Positions 25,602 through 34,759 of a stretch of DNA of 40,019 nucleotides are shown here, one piece after another. Made by a program: the position numbers and the translations under genes. The DNA comes from Halomonas sp. 54_146 (GTDB lineage: Bacteria > Pseudomonadota > Gammaproteobacteria > Pseudomonadales > Halomonadaceae). The notes beneath the pieces are model-generated. The model ran no database searches. It was not told the origin of the DNA and worked only from the letters and a program-made list of their open reading frames with translations. How positions within the stretch are numbered: position 1 is the stretch's first letter; every line of letters begins with the position of its first letter. The DNA lies in NCBI RefSeq assembly GCF_001507855.1, contig NZ_LGEN01000035.1, positions 1 to 40,019 on the forward strand, written 5' to 3'.

Positions 25602-27320
25602 ATGCCAACAACTTATAAAAATCCTGTCTATCCTTACCGACGCCCACCTGAACTCGATGTTCAAGACGTTCGCCATTATCCGGTGGTGATTGTCGGTGCC
25701 GGACCTTCGGGGCTGACCGCCGCCATCGACCTAGCTCAGCAGGGCATCAGTAGCATCGTGCTGGATGACAACAATACGGTCAGCGTCGGCTCGCGGGCGA
25801 TCTGCTTCGCCAAGCGCACGCTAGAGATCATGGACCGCTTAGGCTGCGCCCAGCCAATGCTCGACAAGGGCGTGACCTGGCAGCACGGGCGCGTTTTCTT
25901 CCAGGAACGCGAAGTTTACGACTTCAATCTGCTGCCCGAGGAAGGACACCGCGTGCCGGCCTTTATCAACCTGCAGCAGTACTACCTTGAGGAATACCTG
26001 GTTAACCGCGCAGATGCGCTCAGCGAGCAGATTAACCTGCGCTGGCTGAACAAGGTCACTGCAGTGGACAGTCAACCGAGTCATACGGTAGTCACGGTGT
26101 CCACCCAGGACGGTGATTACCGGTTGAGCTGCGACTATCTGCTGGTCGCCGACGGTGCCAATAGTAAGATTCGCGACATGCTCAGCTTAGAAAGCAAGGG
26201 ACAGATCTTCCAAGACCGCTTCCTGATCGCCGATGTGATCATGAAAGCCGGCTTTCCCACCGAGCGCTGGTTCTGGTTCGACCCACCCTTTCACCCCAAC
26301 CAGTCAGTGCTGTTGCACAAGCAGCCGGACAACGTCTGGCGCATCGACTTCCAGCTAGGCTGGGATGCCGACCCAGAAGAAGAAAAAAAAGAAGAGAACA
26401 TCCGCCCGCGGGTGCAGGCCATGCTCGGGGCAGACGTGGAGTTCGAACTGGAGTGGGCCAGCGTCTACACCTTCCGCTGCCGCAAGATGGATAACTTCAT
26501 CCACAATAGCGTGTTCTTCATGGGCGACGCCGCCCATCAAGTCTCGCCCTTTGGTGCTCGCGGTGCCAACGGCGGCGCTCAAGGCATCGACAACTTAGCC
26601 TGGAAGCTGGCGCGCGTACTGAAAGGTGAGGCTCCTGAAGCCTTGCTCGACACTTACAATACCGAGCGCCAGCATGGGGCCAAAGAGAACATCCTCAACT
26701 CCACACGCGCCACCGACTTCATCACGCCCAAGAGCCGGATCAGCCGACTATTTCGCGACAGCGTGCTGGAGCTGGCCGAGCATTACCCTTTCGCCCGCAG
26801 TTTAGTCAACAGCGGGCGGCTGTCGATGCCCTGCCGCTACGAAGACTCGCCGCTCAACGGCCCAGATGATGTGTCACTCCCCGCCGAGCTACGCCCCGGC
26901 ACGCCGGCCAAGGATGCCCCCATCCGGCTAGATGGCCAGCACGCCTGGTTGCTCAACCAACTGGGCAACCGCTTTGTGCTGCTGTTCGACGGCCGGCTGC
27001 CCACCGGCGAAGCGGAGGCCCGAGCACCGGAGCTGGCGGCCTTGCTAGAAGCACAGCCCGATCTGGATCTGCTGGTGCTCGGCCCGGCCTCCCTGGCTCG
27101 GCTCCCGCGCACCACCCTGATTGAAGATGCCGACGGCCTAGTCAGTCAGCGCTACGGCCTGAGCGCTGGAGCCGCCTACCTGATCCGGCCCGATCAACAT
27201 ATCGCGGCCCGCTGGAGCGAGTGTCATCGCGATGCGGTGGTTCAGGCCATCAACCGTTCTCTAGGCAAGCAGCTTGCTCCTCATTCACACGCTCAGGGAG
27301 GCCGCTATGTCACGGCTTGA
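25602..27320 (+). CDS. mhaA: FAD-dependent aromatic hydroxylase, MhaA-like (3-hydroxyphenylacetate 6-hydroxylase)
   Basis: A 572-residue class A flavoprotein monooxygenase. FAD motifs are GAGPSG at 32-37, the DG motif in LLVADGANSKIRDM and FMGDAAHQVSPFGARGANGG at about residue 305. A thioredoxin-like C-terminal domain (about 440-572) ends in SAGAAYLIRPDQHIAARW. Length and neighbours fit MhaA of Pseudomonas putida U, which with the small protein MhaB turns 3-hydroxyphenylacetate into homogentisate. The next genes here are exactly a small protein and then homogentisate dioxygenase. MhpA-type activity on 3-hydroxyphenylpropionate is the main alternative but would need meta-cleavage genes, which are absent. 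The start is ATG at 25602 behind GGGGAGCAAGAG. Confidence 0.8.
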   Translation: MPTTYKNPVYPYRRPPELDVQDVRHYPVVIVGAGPSGLTAAIDLAQQGISSIVLDDNNTVSVGSRAICFAKRTLEIMDRLGCAQPMLDKGVTWQHGRVFFQEREVYDFNLLPEEGHRVPAFINLQQYYLEEYLVNRADALSEQINLRWLNKVTAVDSQPSHTVVTVSTQDGDYRLSCDYLLVADGANSKIRDMLSLESKGQIFQDRFLIADVIMKAGFPTERWFWFDPPFHPNQSVLLHKQPDNVWRIDFQLGWDADPEEEKKEENIRPRVQAMLGADVEFELEWASVYTFRCRKMDNFIHNSVFFMGDAAHQVSPFGARGANGGAQGIDNLAWKLARVLKGEAPEALLDTYNTERQHGAKENILNSTRATDFITPKSRISRLFRDSVLELAEHYPFARSLVNSGRLSMPCRYEDSPLNGPDDVSLPAELRPGTPAKDAPIRLDGQHAWLLNQLGNRFVLLFDGRLPTGEAEARAPELAALLEAQPDLDLLVLGPASLARLPRTTLIEDADGLVSQRYGLSAGAAYLIRPDQHIAARWSECHRDAVVQAINRSLGKQLAPHSHAQGGRYVTA

Positions 27321-27507
27321 ATTGAACCCTAATTTCACTGACCCGGATGCTTTTTACGCGGCACTCACAGCGCTACACCGCGACCGCAGCGAAGCCGAAA
27401 GCGAACGCATCAATGCGCGCTTGATTCTGCTACTGGCTAACCATATCGGCGACCACGCAGTGCTTGAAGAAGCGATGTCCCATGCGGTTGGTGATGGCAA
27501 TCAATAG
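27307..27507 (+). CDS. mhaB: DUF2783 small protein, MhaB-like hydroxylase partner
   Basis: A 66-residue helical protein of the DUF2783 type (MSRLELNPNFTDPDAFYAAL, then INARLILLLANHIGD). The start is ATG at 27307 behind CAGGGAGGCCGCT and overlaps the hydroxylase gene by 14 bases, so the two are translationally coupled. In P. putida U the second part of the 3-hydroxyphenylacetate hydroxylase is a small coupling protein of this size. I infer that this protein plays that role, improving substrate hydroxylation over futile NADH oxidation. A second copy sits after the other hydroxylase (34759). Confidence 0.8.
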   Translation: MSRLELNPNFTDPDAFYAALTALHRDRSEAESERINARLILLLANHIGDHAVLEEAMSHAVGDGNQ

Positions 27508-27529
27508 CCGCGCCCTAGGTTTCTAAAAA

Positions 27530-27640
27530 GGCAGGTTTGTAAAGCATAGGTTTTTAAAAACATAGGCTTGTAAAAATATAGGCTTGTAAAAACATAAGCT
27601 CGTAAAAACATAGGCTTGTAAAAATATAGGTTCATCAAAA
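27530..27640. repeat. 16-bp tandem array, six copies, between mhaB and hmgA
   Basis: The unit CATAGGCTTGTAAAAA is repeated six times from 27545 to 27640, with one to five changes per copy. A degenerate seventh copy precedes it from 27530. The array fills most of the 161-bp gap inside an operon. The 16-base period rules out a coding repeat. Units alternate between CATAGG and TATAGG starts. Confidence 0.9.
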
Positions 27641-27668
27641 TAACGTTCAAATAAAGCAGGACTTAACA

Positions 27669-28976
27669 ATGACTGAACAATTGAACTATCAAAATGGCTT
27701 TCATAACCACTTTTCAACTGAAGCGCTGCCAGGGGCACTGCCGATTGGGCAAAACTCACCACAAAAGTGCGCTTACGGTTTATATGCAGAACAGCTCACT
27801 GGCTCCGCATTTACAGCGCCGCGTCATCAAAATTTTCGTAGCTGGCTTTACCGCATTCGCCCTTCGGTGGTGCAGAGCGCGTATCAGCCGCTAGAAAATA
27901 ACCACATACACACCGCCCCATTAGAATGCCCAGCAGCCGACCCTAACCAAATGCGTTGGGACCCCGTTGCAATACCGGATGCACCGACTGACTTTATTGA
28001 TGGTTTATTCACCATTGCGGTGAACGGGGATGCAGGCACCCAGGCTGGCGTGGGCGTGCATGTCTACACGTTCAATGAAGACATGACCGAGCGTTTTTTC
28101 TACAACGCAGATGGTGAGTTGCTCTTCGTTCCCCAACTGGGCGCTATTCGTTTACGCACTGAATTTGGTGAACTTGAGATTGATAACGGTGAAATTGCCG
28201 TTATTCCGCGCGGTGTAAAGTTCCAAGTGCGTAAGGCGCAAGGTGTTGACGCTGCGCGAGGATATATTTGCGAGAACTACGGCAGCCCTTTAGAGCTACC
28301 CGGCCTTGGGCCCATTGGGGCTAATGGCCTAGCCAACCCACGCGACTTCCAAAGCCCGGTAGCAGCCTATGAAGACCTGGAAGGCGACTACCGCTTAGTC
28401 GCTAAGTTCTCTGGCCGCTTCTGGGAAGCAAAGCTAAACCACTCGCCGTTAGATGTGGTGGCGTGGCACGGCAACTGCGCGCCGTATAAATATAACCTCG
28501 CCCACTTTAATACGATCAATACGGTGAGCTTCGACCACCCGGACCCATCCATCTTTACCGTACTGACATCACCTTCCGATACGCCGGGAATGGCGAATCT
28601 TGATTTTGTCATCTTCCCGCCGCGCTGGATGGTGGCTGAAAACACCTTTAGGCCGCCTTGGTTCCACCGCAACCTGATGAGCGAGTTCATGGGGCTTATC
28701 CACGGTGAGTACGATGCAAAAGCCGAAGGCTTCACCCCTGGCGGTGCCAGCCTGCACAACTCAATGTCGCCACACGGCCCGGATGCCGAAACATTTGAAA
28801 AAGCCTCCAACGCTGAGCTGAAGCCACAGTTCCAGGGGGATACGCTGGCCTTCATGTTCGAAAGCCGCTATTTCTTCCATCCGACCCCTGCGGCACTAGA
28901 GGCTGACTTCCGCCAACGTGACTATGTGGATGTTTGGTCGACGCTGCGTTCGCACTTCGACCCCAGCCAGCCCTGA
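27669..28976 (+). CDS. hmgA: Homogentisate 1,2-dioxygenase
   Basis: A 435-residue ring-cleaving Fe(II) dioxygenase that opens homogentisate to maleylacetoacetate. Iron ligands fall where expected by comparison with the human enzyme (H335, E341, H371): H333 in PPWFHRN, E339 in MSEFMG and H369 in [33 protein letters not shown] is the conserved N-terminus. The start is ATG at 27669 behind AAGCAGGACTTAACA. It is followed at 58 bases by fumarylacetoacetase. Confidence 0.96.
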   Translation: MTEQLNYQNGFHNHFSTEALPGALPIGQNSPQKCAYGLYAEQLTGSAFTAPRHQNFRSWLYRIRPSVVQSAYQPLENNHIHTAPLECPAADPNQMRWDPVAIPDAPTDFIDGLFTIAVNGDAGTQAGVGVHVYTFNEDMTERFFYNADGELLFVPQLGAIRLRTEFGELEIDNGEIAVIPRGVKFQVRKAQGVDAARGYICENYGSPLELPGLGPIGANGLANPRDFQSPVAAYEDLEGDYRLVAKFSGRFWEAKLNHSPLDVVAWHGNCAPYKYNLAHFNTINTVSFDHPDPSIFTVLTSPSDTPGMANLDFVIFPPRWMVAENTFRPPWFHRNLMSEFMGLIHGEYDAKAEGFTPGGASLHNSMSPHGPDAETFEKASNAELKPQFQGDTLAFMFESRYFFHPTPAALEADFRQRDYVDVWSTLRSHFDPSQP

Positions 28977-28990
28977 CACCATTATGCCGA

Positions 28991-29010
28991 GTGGGGTTTG
29001 CGTGCCCCAC
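28991..29010 (+). other. Small hairpin between hmgA and hmgB
   Basis: GTGGGG and CCCCAC are separated by 8 bases, 25 bases before hmgB. There is no T-run. It is probably an mRNA structural element. Confidence 0.35.
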
Positions 29011-29034
29011 GTTGACGACAAGGATTGAATTATC

Positions 29035-30054
29035 ATGAAACTTGCAACACTTAACAAAGGCCGCGACGGAGAACTCATCATCGTTTCCCGCGACCTCGCG
29101 CGCGCTGTAAGCGCTGGTGATATTGCGCCCACCTTGCAAACAGCCATTGAGAGCTGGGATGCGGTTAGCCCGCAGTTAGAAGCGCGCTATGCACAGCTTA
29201 ACAGTGGCGATGCTGAAGGTGCTTTTGCGCTTGATCAGAGCACACTGCATTCACCGTTACCGCGTGCCTATCAATGGGCTGACGGCTCTGCCTATCTGAA
29301 TCATGTCAAGCTGGTACGCCAGGCGCGTAATGCTGAGATGCCTGAAACCTTCTGGACCGACCCGCTGATGTACCAAGGCGGTAGCGACTGCTTCCTGGCG
29401 CCCACCGAAGATATTGAAGCGGTGAGCGAAGAGCATGGCATTGACTTTGAAGGCGAGATTGCCGTTATTACTGACGATGTACCGATGGCCGTATCCCCCG
29501 AGCAAGCCGCCAAGCATATTAAGCTGGTGATGCTAGTGAATGATGTGAGTCTGCGCGGCCTGATTCCAGGCGAACTCGCTAAGGGCTTCGGCTTTTTCCA
29601 AGCCAAACCTGCCTCTTCTTTTTCGCCCATTGCCGTGACCCCCGATGAGCTGGGCGACGCCTGGCAGGATGGCAAGGTGCATCTGCCGCTGACCGTACAC
29701 TTGAATGGCAAGAAGTTTGGCGAACCAGAAGCTGGGCCCGATATGATTTTCAGCTTCCCACAGCTGGTTGCCCATGCCGCTAAGACCCGCTATCTCGGCG
29801 CGGGTGCTGTTATTGGCTCAGGCACTGTTTCCAACCCAGACCCCGATGGTGGCCCTGGAAAGCCAGTGGCTGACGGTGGCGTAGGCTATAGCTGTTTAGC
29901 CGAAGTGCGCATGGTCGAGCAGATCATCCACGGCCAGGTGAAAACCCCCTTTATGCGCTTTGGCGACCGGGTGCGTATCGAAATGTTCGACCGCGATGGC
30001 AACAACATCTTTGGCACGATTGATCAACAAGTCGTGAAGTATCAGCCCAAATAA
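29035..30054 (+). CDS. hmgB: Fumarylacetoacetase
   Basis: A 339-residue fumarylacetoacetate hydrolase-family protein that cleaves fumarylacetoacetate to fumarate and acetoacetate. Metal-site acidic residues are in DFEGEIAVITDDVPM and VNDVSLRGLIPGELAKGFGFFQAKPASSFSP, and GSGTVSNPD is the family's C-terminal loop. This is the short bacterial type rather than the about 420-residue animal type. The start is ATG at 29035 behind AAGGATTGAATTATC. maiA follows after 25 bases. Confidence 0.93.
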   Translation: MKLATLNKGRDGELIIVSRDLARAVSAGDIAPTLQTAIESWDAVSPQLEARYAQLNSGDAEGAFALDQSTLHSPLPRAYQWADGSAYLNHVKLVRQARNAEMPETFWTDPLMYQGGSDCFLAPTEDIEAVSEEHGIDFEGEIAVITDDVPMAVSPEQAAKHIKLVMLVNDVSLRGLIPGELAKGFGFFQAKPASSFSPIAVTPDELGDAWQDGKVHLPLTVHLNGKKFGEPEAGPDMIFSFPQLVAHAAKTRYLGAGAVIGSGTVSNPDPDGGPGKPVADGGVGYSCLAEVRMVEQIIHGQVKTPFMRFGDRVRIEMFDRDGNNIFGTIDQQVVKYQPK

Positions 30055-30079
30055 AGCACGGCAATATAAGGAAAGCGAC

Positions 30080-30724
30080 ATGACGACGCTTTACGGCTAC
30101 TTCCGCTCGTCGGCTGCTTACCGGGTACGTATCGCCTTAAACCTCAAGGGCCTGGACTACGACCAGGTCCCTGTTAACCTGGTGAAAGGCGAGCAACAAG
30201 GTGCTGATCAGCGGGTGCGCAACCCTCAGGGCTTGGTGCCTAGCCTTATGCTGGATGATAGTTCCGTGGTTAATCAGTCGCTGGCGATTTGCGAGTATCT
30301 CGATGAGGTGCACCCCGAGCCAGCGCTGCTGCCAGTTAACCCGTTAGCTCGCGCCCAGGTGCGTGCACTTGCCCAGTTGATAGCTTGCGAGATTCACCCG
30401 CTCAACAACCTGCGGGTACTTAAGTATCTAGTCGGTGAGCTGGGAGCGGATGAAACAGCTAAGTTAGCCTGGTACCGCCATTGGATTACAGAGGGTTTCA
30501 CAGCCTTAGAAGCAACACTCTCTAGTGGCTCCAGCACCGGCAACTTTTGCCATGGCGATACCCCAACGCTTGCGGATATCTGTCTGGTTCCACAAGTGTA
30601 TAACGCGGAACGCTTTGAATGCGATTTGTCAGCGTACCCGACACTGCAGCGTATCGCTGCCCATTGTCGTTCGCTGCCTGCCTTCGAAAAGGCCGCGCCA
30701 GAGGCGCAGCCTGACGCCAGTTAA
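30080..30724 (+). CDS. maiA: Maleylacetoacetate isomerase
   Basis: A 214-residue zeta-class glutathione S-transferase. The glutathione site is YFRSSAAYRVRIALNLKGL at residues ~7-25, with the catalytic serine/cysteine-type SS pair as in family members, and NPQGLVPSLMLDDSSVVNQSLAICEYLDE completes the thioredoxin-like domain. It isomerises maleylacetoacetate to fumarylacetoacetate using glutathione. The start is ATG at 30080 behind AAGGAAAGCGAC. It completes the lower homogentisate pathway (also called hmgC). Confidence 0.95.
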   Translation: MTTLYGYFRSSAAYRVRIALNLKGLDYDQVPVNLVKGEQQGADQRVRNPQGLVPSLMLDDSSVVNQSLAICEYLDEVHPEPALLPVNPLARAQVRALAQLIACEIHPLNNLRVLKYLVGELGADETAKLAWYRHWITEGFTALEATLSSGSSTGNFCHGDTPTLADICLVPQVYNAERFECDLSAYPTLQRIAAHCRSLPAFEKAAPEAQPDAS

Positions 30725-30764
30725 GCCAAGCCAAATCAATCTATACTGAGCATGCTAACATAAG

Positions 30765-30794
30765 CGGGCGTCTTTCCATTCGGGAAGGCGCCCG
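30765..30794 (+). terminator. Hairpin after maiA
   Basis: A 13-bp stem with two G-T pairs: CGGGCGTCTTTCC (30765-30777) and GGGAAGGCGCCCG (30782-30794), loop ATTC. What follows (TCTCGTGTCC) is not a T-run, so termination is probably partial or Rho-assisted. It separates the homogentisate genes from the efflux pump. Confidence 0.55.
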
Positions 30795-30828
30795 TCTCGT
30801 GTCCGAAACAACCATAAGGAGTTAAGGG

Positions 30829-32037
30829 GTGCTAAAGCTGCCCTCTACCGCCACCGTTATGGCCCTGGCCGCGGTGACTGCGCTCGGTCCTCTAGCGACT
30901 GACATGTACTTGCCCGCCATGCCGGCCATGGCTGAAGCGCTTAATACTGGCCCAGACCGAATACAGTTGACCCTTAGCCTCTATATGGCCGGATTCGCTC
31001 TGGCCCAACTGCTGTGCGGCCCAATCTCTGATCGCTTTGGTCGCCGCCCGGTGATGATCGCGGGTCTATCACTGTTTCTCGCGGCAAGTCTACTCTGCGC
31101 CTGGGCGCCTAGCATCGAGTGGTTACTGGCAGGTCGCTTCCTACAGGCTTTCGGTGGAGCTGCCGGCCCAGTGTTGGCACGGGCAGCAGTACGAGATATC
31201 CATGGTCCCATCGAGGCTGGGCGTATCTTGTCCTATATGGCGAGCACCATGGCGCTAGCCCCCGCTTTAGCCCCTGTGGTGGGTGCGGGATTGCTGCTAT
31301 TTTTTGGCTGGGAATCGGTGTTCGTGGTGCTTGCGCTCTACGCGGCGATGATGCTTGCCGTGCTGGTGTTTATGCTGCCAGAACCACTGGCAAAGGAGCG
31401 GCGGCAATCAATCGACCCGAGGACAATACTGGCAAACTTTCGCCTACTGCTAAGTCAGCGCACCTTTGTTGGCTACACCTTGGTGAATGCGACCGCTTTT
31501 TCTGGGCTTTTTGCGTACCTTTCTGGCTCATCCTTTGTACTCATTGAGTACCTGGGTGTAGCGCCTACTTTTTATGGCATGATGTTCATTCTGATTGTCG
31601 CAGGTTTCTTCGTCGGGACGCTGGTCAGCGGCCAATATAGTCATCGTTTGGGTCGCGACCGCCTCATCACCCTAGGCACAGTCGTCTGCGCGACAGGCGG
31701 TGTGGTCATGGCAAGCTTGGCGGCCATTGGCGTTCATCACCCCTGGGCAATAGTAGGCCCCCATATCGTGTTTATGCTGGGAGTGGGTATTTTGATGCCA
31801 CAAACAATGGCCGGTGCACTGGCACCCAACCCTCAATGTGCAGGCACGGCGTCTTCCTTATTTGGTTTTTTGCAAATGACGATTGCCGCTGTTGTAGGCG
31901 GGCTAGTCGGTCAATTTCACGACGGCAGCTCGCGCACCATGGCCTTGACGATTGGCCTGATGGGGCTTCTCGCCCTAATAAGCCACTGGCTACTGATACG
32001 CCGCCAAGCGATCATGAGAAAGCCCTTTGATGCATAG
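30829..32037 (+). CDS. MFS drug efflux transporter, Bcr/CflA type
   Basis: A 402-residue major facilitator protein with 12 predicted membrane helices. Bcr/CflA signatures are LGPLATDMYLPAMPAMAEAL in helix 1, LCGPISDRFGRRPVMIAGL at loop 2-3 and RAAVRDIHGP after helix 4. It exports drugs or toxic metabolites by proton exchange. The start is a GTG at 30829 with a strong AAGGAG site seven bases upstream; no better ATG exists. Its position behind the catabolic genes suggests export of toxic aromatic intermediates or unrelated drug resistance, and the sequence does not decide between them. Confidence 0.88.
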   Translation: MLKLPSTATVMALAAVTALGPLATDMYLPAMPAMAEALNTGPDRIQLTLSLYMAGFALAQLLCGPISDRFGRRPVMIAGLSLFLAASLLCAWAPSIEWLLAGRFLQAFGGAAGPVLARAAVRDIHGPIEAGRILSYMASTMALAPALAPVVGAGLLLFFGWESVFVVLALYAAMMLAVLVFMLPEPLAKERRQSIDPRTILANFRLLLSQRTFVGYTLVNATAFSGLFAYLSGSSFVLIEYLGVAPTFYGMMFILIVAGFFVGTLVSGQYSHRLGRDRLITLGTVVCATGGVVMASLAAIGVHHPWAIVGPHIVFMLGVGILMPQTMAGALAPNPQCAGTASSLFGFLQMTIAAVVGGLVGQFHDGSSRTMALTIGLMGLLALISHWLLIRRQAIMRKPFDA

Positions 32038-32038
32038 C

Positions 32039-32070
32039 TTTATAGAGACATAGATTTATAGAGACATAGC
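32039..32070. repeat. 16-bp tandem repeat, two copies
   Basis: TTTATAGAGACATAGA at 32039-32054 is repeated at 32055-32070 with the last base changed. It begins directly at the end of the efflux gene, in the gap before the convergent LuxR-type regulator. Confidence 0.8.
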
Positions 32071-32116
32071 AAAAGGCCAAGCAATGCGTGATCGCGCTTT
32101 CGATCGAGCGAGGAGG

Positions 32117-32902
32117 TCAACCTGGAGCTCTGCAGAGCGCGACTAAGCCAGCCTTTGAAGCGACGCCCAGTTTGGCATAAGCACGTTTGCGGTAGGTTTC
32201 AGTGGTTGAAAAAGCGATATCGAGTTTGGCCGCCGCTGTTTTGAGCGTGTGGCCTCGCAGCAGGTAGAGACACAGCTGACGCTCGCGTTCGGATAGCGGG
32301 GCCAGCGCGGCGGCTTCATGGGAACTCAGTTGCTCCGGCTTAGCAGGGGCATTGCTGTAGTGGCGGCGAAGTAAACTGGTCAATAGCGGCGCTAAGCTAT
32401 TTAAGCAGTTCAGGTTGGCTGACGTGAATGGGCCTCTCTGGGGGCCGCGGTAAAGGTTGAGATAATAGGCTCCCTCTTTGGCGGCAACATTGAGTGATAC
32501 TTTGTCGATAAGATCCGGAAATCCAAACAGGTGACTACGGTACGCAAGTGACATTGACTTAACCTGCATGGTGGTCAAAGCGTTGGTAGACATACTTTCC
32601 TGTTGGCCTGCCAGTTGGCTTAGATGAACGTAGTTAGGGTCCTCCCGGAACAGCCCGCCGACATAGATTTGAGCCAGGCGGTCGGCAACGCGTGGAAGCT
32701 GATGATTAGCGGCCAGCAAACAATCGATGTTACCGCTCGTTGAGCAGCCAAAAATCATACATTGCTCGATACCTACGGCTTGGTGCAGTAACGCGAGCAA
32801 TTGGCTTTCGAAGCTGTCTCTTTCCACGGCTTCTATACATGTCGCCACACTCGGCAGAAGGTGTCCCCATTCGATTAGCTGGGTGTTAGCCGTTTCGTTC
32901 AC
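32117..32902 (-). CDS. LuxR-family regulator
   Basis: A 261-residue protein with a C-terminal GerE-type helix-turn-helix (APLSERERQLCLYLLRGHTLKTAAAKLDIAFSTTETYRKRAYAKLGV, about residues 198-245). The N-terminal ~190 residues resemble no domain I can name; they may bind a small ligand, and no phosphorylation-receiver motif is seen. It is divergent from the second hydroxylase/DUF2783 pair across a 171-bp gap with two inverted repeats, so it most likely activates that pair. The start is ATG at 32902 and the ribosome binding site is GGGGGAT. Confidence 0.85.
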   Translation of the reverse strand: MNETANTQLIEWGHLLPSVATCIEAVERDSFESQLLALLHQAVGIEQCMIFGCSTSGNIDCLLAANHQLPRVADRLAQIYVGGLFREDPNYVHLSQLAGQQESMSTNALTTMQVKSMSLAYRSHLFGFPDLIDKVSLNVAAKEGAYYLNLYRGPQRGPFTSANLNCLNSLAPLLTSLLRRHYSNAPAKPEQLSSHEAAALAPLSERERQLCLYLLRGHTLKTAAAKLDIAFSTTETYRKRAYAKLGVASKAGLVALCRAPG

Positions 32903-32937
32903 ATATCCCCCGCCATAACGAGATGAATTAAAGCTAA

Positions 32938-32976
32938 TAATGGCTAAAGGCCGTTATGTCCTGTTTTTTACGGGAC
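32938..32976. promoter_or_regulatory. Two adjacent inverted repeats between luxR-type gene and second hydroxylase
   Basis: TAATGGC-TAAAG-GCCGTTA (32938-32956, one mismatch) is followed at once by GTCCTGT-TTTTT-ACGGGAC (32958-32976, one mismatch). Both lie in the divergent promoter gap and are candidate sites for the LuxR-type regulator. Core promoter boxes for the hydroxylase are unclear. Confidence 0.45.
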
Positions 32977-33073
32977 AACCCCCTTGAAACCTTCAGTGTA
33001 GGCTACCCCTTATACGACCCATACACCTTCCGTAAAACACCAATTTTAAAAATAACAGTAACAGGAGAGCGTC

Positions 33074-34759
33074 ATGCGACCAGAAGGCAAGGGTGAGCTT
33101 GACTCGCTGTATTTCGATTATCCACATTTCCCCTTCCTATGTCCCGGTGAATTAAAAGGTGAGAAAAAACAGCACCGGGTCGCCATTGTTGGGGCAGGCC
33201 CCGTTGGCGTCGCCGCAGCGCTGGAGCTGGCGCGTCAAGGCGTCGAGTCAGTATTGCTTGATAATAAGGCAACGCTCAACGACGGCTCTAGGGCGATCTG
33301 CCTTTCTCGCCACAGCTTGGAAATACTCCAACAATTAGGCGTTGATCAGCGCTTTATCGACAAAGCGCTTGGCTGGACGCGAGGGCGCTCTTACTTTCAT
33401 GATCAGGAAGTCTATCGTTTTGAGATGCCGCATTCCGAACACGAGCGCTTTCTGCCAATGTACAATCTACAGCAACAGTATATTGAGCAATTCCTAGTCG
33501 ATAAGGCGATGGAAAACCCCTTGATCGACATGCGCTGGCAGCAAGCAGTTAGCAATGTCGCGCAGAGTGACACTGGCGTACTACTGAGTGTTTCCACCCC
33601 GGAGGGAGAGTATCAGCTGGAAGCTGACTATCTGCTGGCAGCTGATGGTGGGCGCAGCATCGTACGCAAGTCGTTTAACCTGCCTTTGCATGGAGAGTCC
33701 TACGAAGGCCGCTATGTCATTGCTGATGTGCGCATGAAATCTGACTTTCCGACCGAACGTAGAGCCTTTTTCAGCCCCTCGGTAATGCCTGAGTCTACCC
33801 TGCTGGTGCATAAACAGCCTGATGATATCTGGCGCATCGACTATCAACTGTTGCCAGATGAAGATCCCGATCAGGCAGTCACCGAGAGCGCTATCCGCCA
33901 ACGTGTTGGCATGATCATCGAGATGCTAGGCGAAGAGAGTGACTGGGAGCTTGAGTGGTGGAGCCTTTACAAAGCCTACACGCTAGCGCTGGACGATTAT
34001 CGTCATGGCCGCGTGCTGTTCATTGGCGACAGCGCTCATTTAGTGCCCATTTTTGGCGTGCGTGGGCTGAACAATGGGCTGGCCGATGCAGTTAACGCCG
34101 CTTGGAAACTAGCGTGGGTGCTGAAAGGCATGGCTACCGAGACACTATTGGATAGTTACAGTCCAGAAAGGCGCGGTGCCACATTGGAAGTGTTCGCGAA
34201 TGCTGGTAAGAGCACCCGCTTCATGACCCCACCTAGTTACGGTTATCGTTTGATGCGAGACGCTGCGTTATCGCTGGCACTACGTAACGATTACGCAAGC
34301 CGTTTTGCCGATCCTCGGCAGGTCACGCCCTATACCTACGCTGAAAGCCCAGTGACATCAGTGGATGACACGAGCTTTAGCGCGGGCCCGATACCTGGTG
34401 CACCGTTAATCAATCGCCGGCTAGGCGATAATAACTTCTTGCTCGACCACTTGGGTACGGGGTTTAACATGTTGGTCTTCAGTGAGGATGGCAGCGTGAC
34501 GCCTGAGCTACAAACCACCTTGGTTGATCTTCAGAAACACTACAGCGACTTGGATGTACTGGTGATCGCTCGTCATGCCAGTACAGCGTTTTTTACCACC
34601 TTGATTGATCAGCAGGGTGCCTGCTTCGATGGTTATGATGCCAGTTCAGGAAGCGCTTACTTAGTACGGCCTGACCGTCATATCACGGCGCGCTGGAAAG
34701 CACCTAAAGCGGCTTCCATCAGTACCGCCTTCAAGACTGCTTTGGGAGAATCACGCTAA
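33074..34759 (+). CDS. Second FAD-dependent aromatic hydroxylase, MhaA/MhpA-like
   Basis: A 561-residue class A flavin monooxygenase paralogous to the one at 25602. It has GAGPVG at about 40-45, the DG motif in LLAADGGRSIVRK, and FIGDSAHLVPIFGVRGLNNGLADAVNAAWKLA at about 316. The C-terminal thioredoxin-like domain ends SSGSAYLVRPDRHITARW. The N-terminus carries about 30 extra residues before the FAD fold (LDSLYFDYPHFPFLCPGEL). Residues around the flavin motif differ clearly from the first copy, so a different phenolic substrate is likely, but which one cannot be read here. The start is ATG at 33074 behind AACAGGAGAGCGTC. Confidence 0.85.
   Translation: MRPEGKGELDSLYFDYPHFPFLCPGELKGEKKQHRVAIVGAGPVGVAAALELARQGVESVLLDNKATLNDGSRAICLSRHSLEILQQLGVDQRFIDKALGWTRGRSYFHDQEVYRFEMPHSEHERFLPMYNLQQQYIEQFLVDKAMENPLIDMRWQQAVSNVAQSDTGVLLSVSTPEGEYQLEADYLLAADGGRSIVRKSFNLPLHGESYEGRYVIADVRMKSDFPTERRAFFSPSVMPESTLLVHKQPDDIWRIDYQLLPDEDPDQAVTESAIRQRVGMIIEMLGEESDWELEWWSLYKAYTLALDDYRHGRVLFIGDSAHLVPIFGVRGLNNGLADAVNAAWKLAWVLKGMATETLLDSYSPERRGATLEVFANAGKSTRFMTPPSYGYRLMRDAALSLALRNDYASRFADPRQVTPYTYAESPVTSVDDTSFSAGPIPGAPLINRRLGDNNFLLDHLGTGFNMLVFSEDGSVTPELQTTLVDLQKHYSDLDVLVIARHASTAFFTTLIDQQGACFDGYDASSGSAYLVRPDRHITARWKAPKAASISTAFKTALGESR

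Noticed and set aside
27545..27640. CRISPR array
   Set aside because: The 16-bp units are directly adjacent with no unique spacers, and no cas genes are present.
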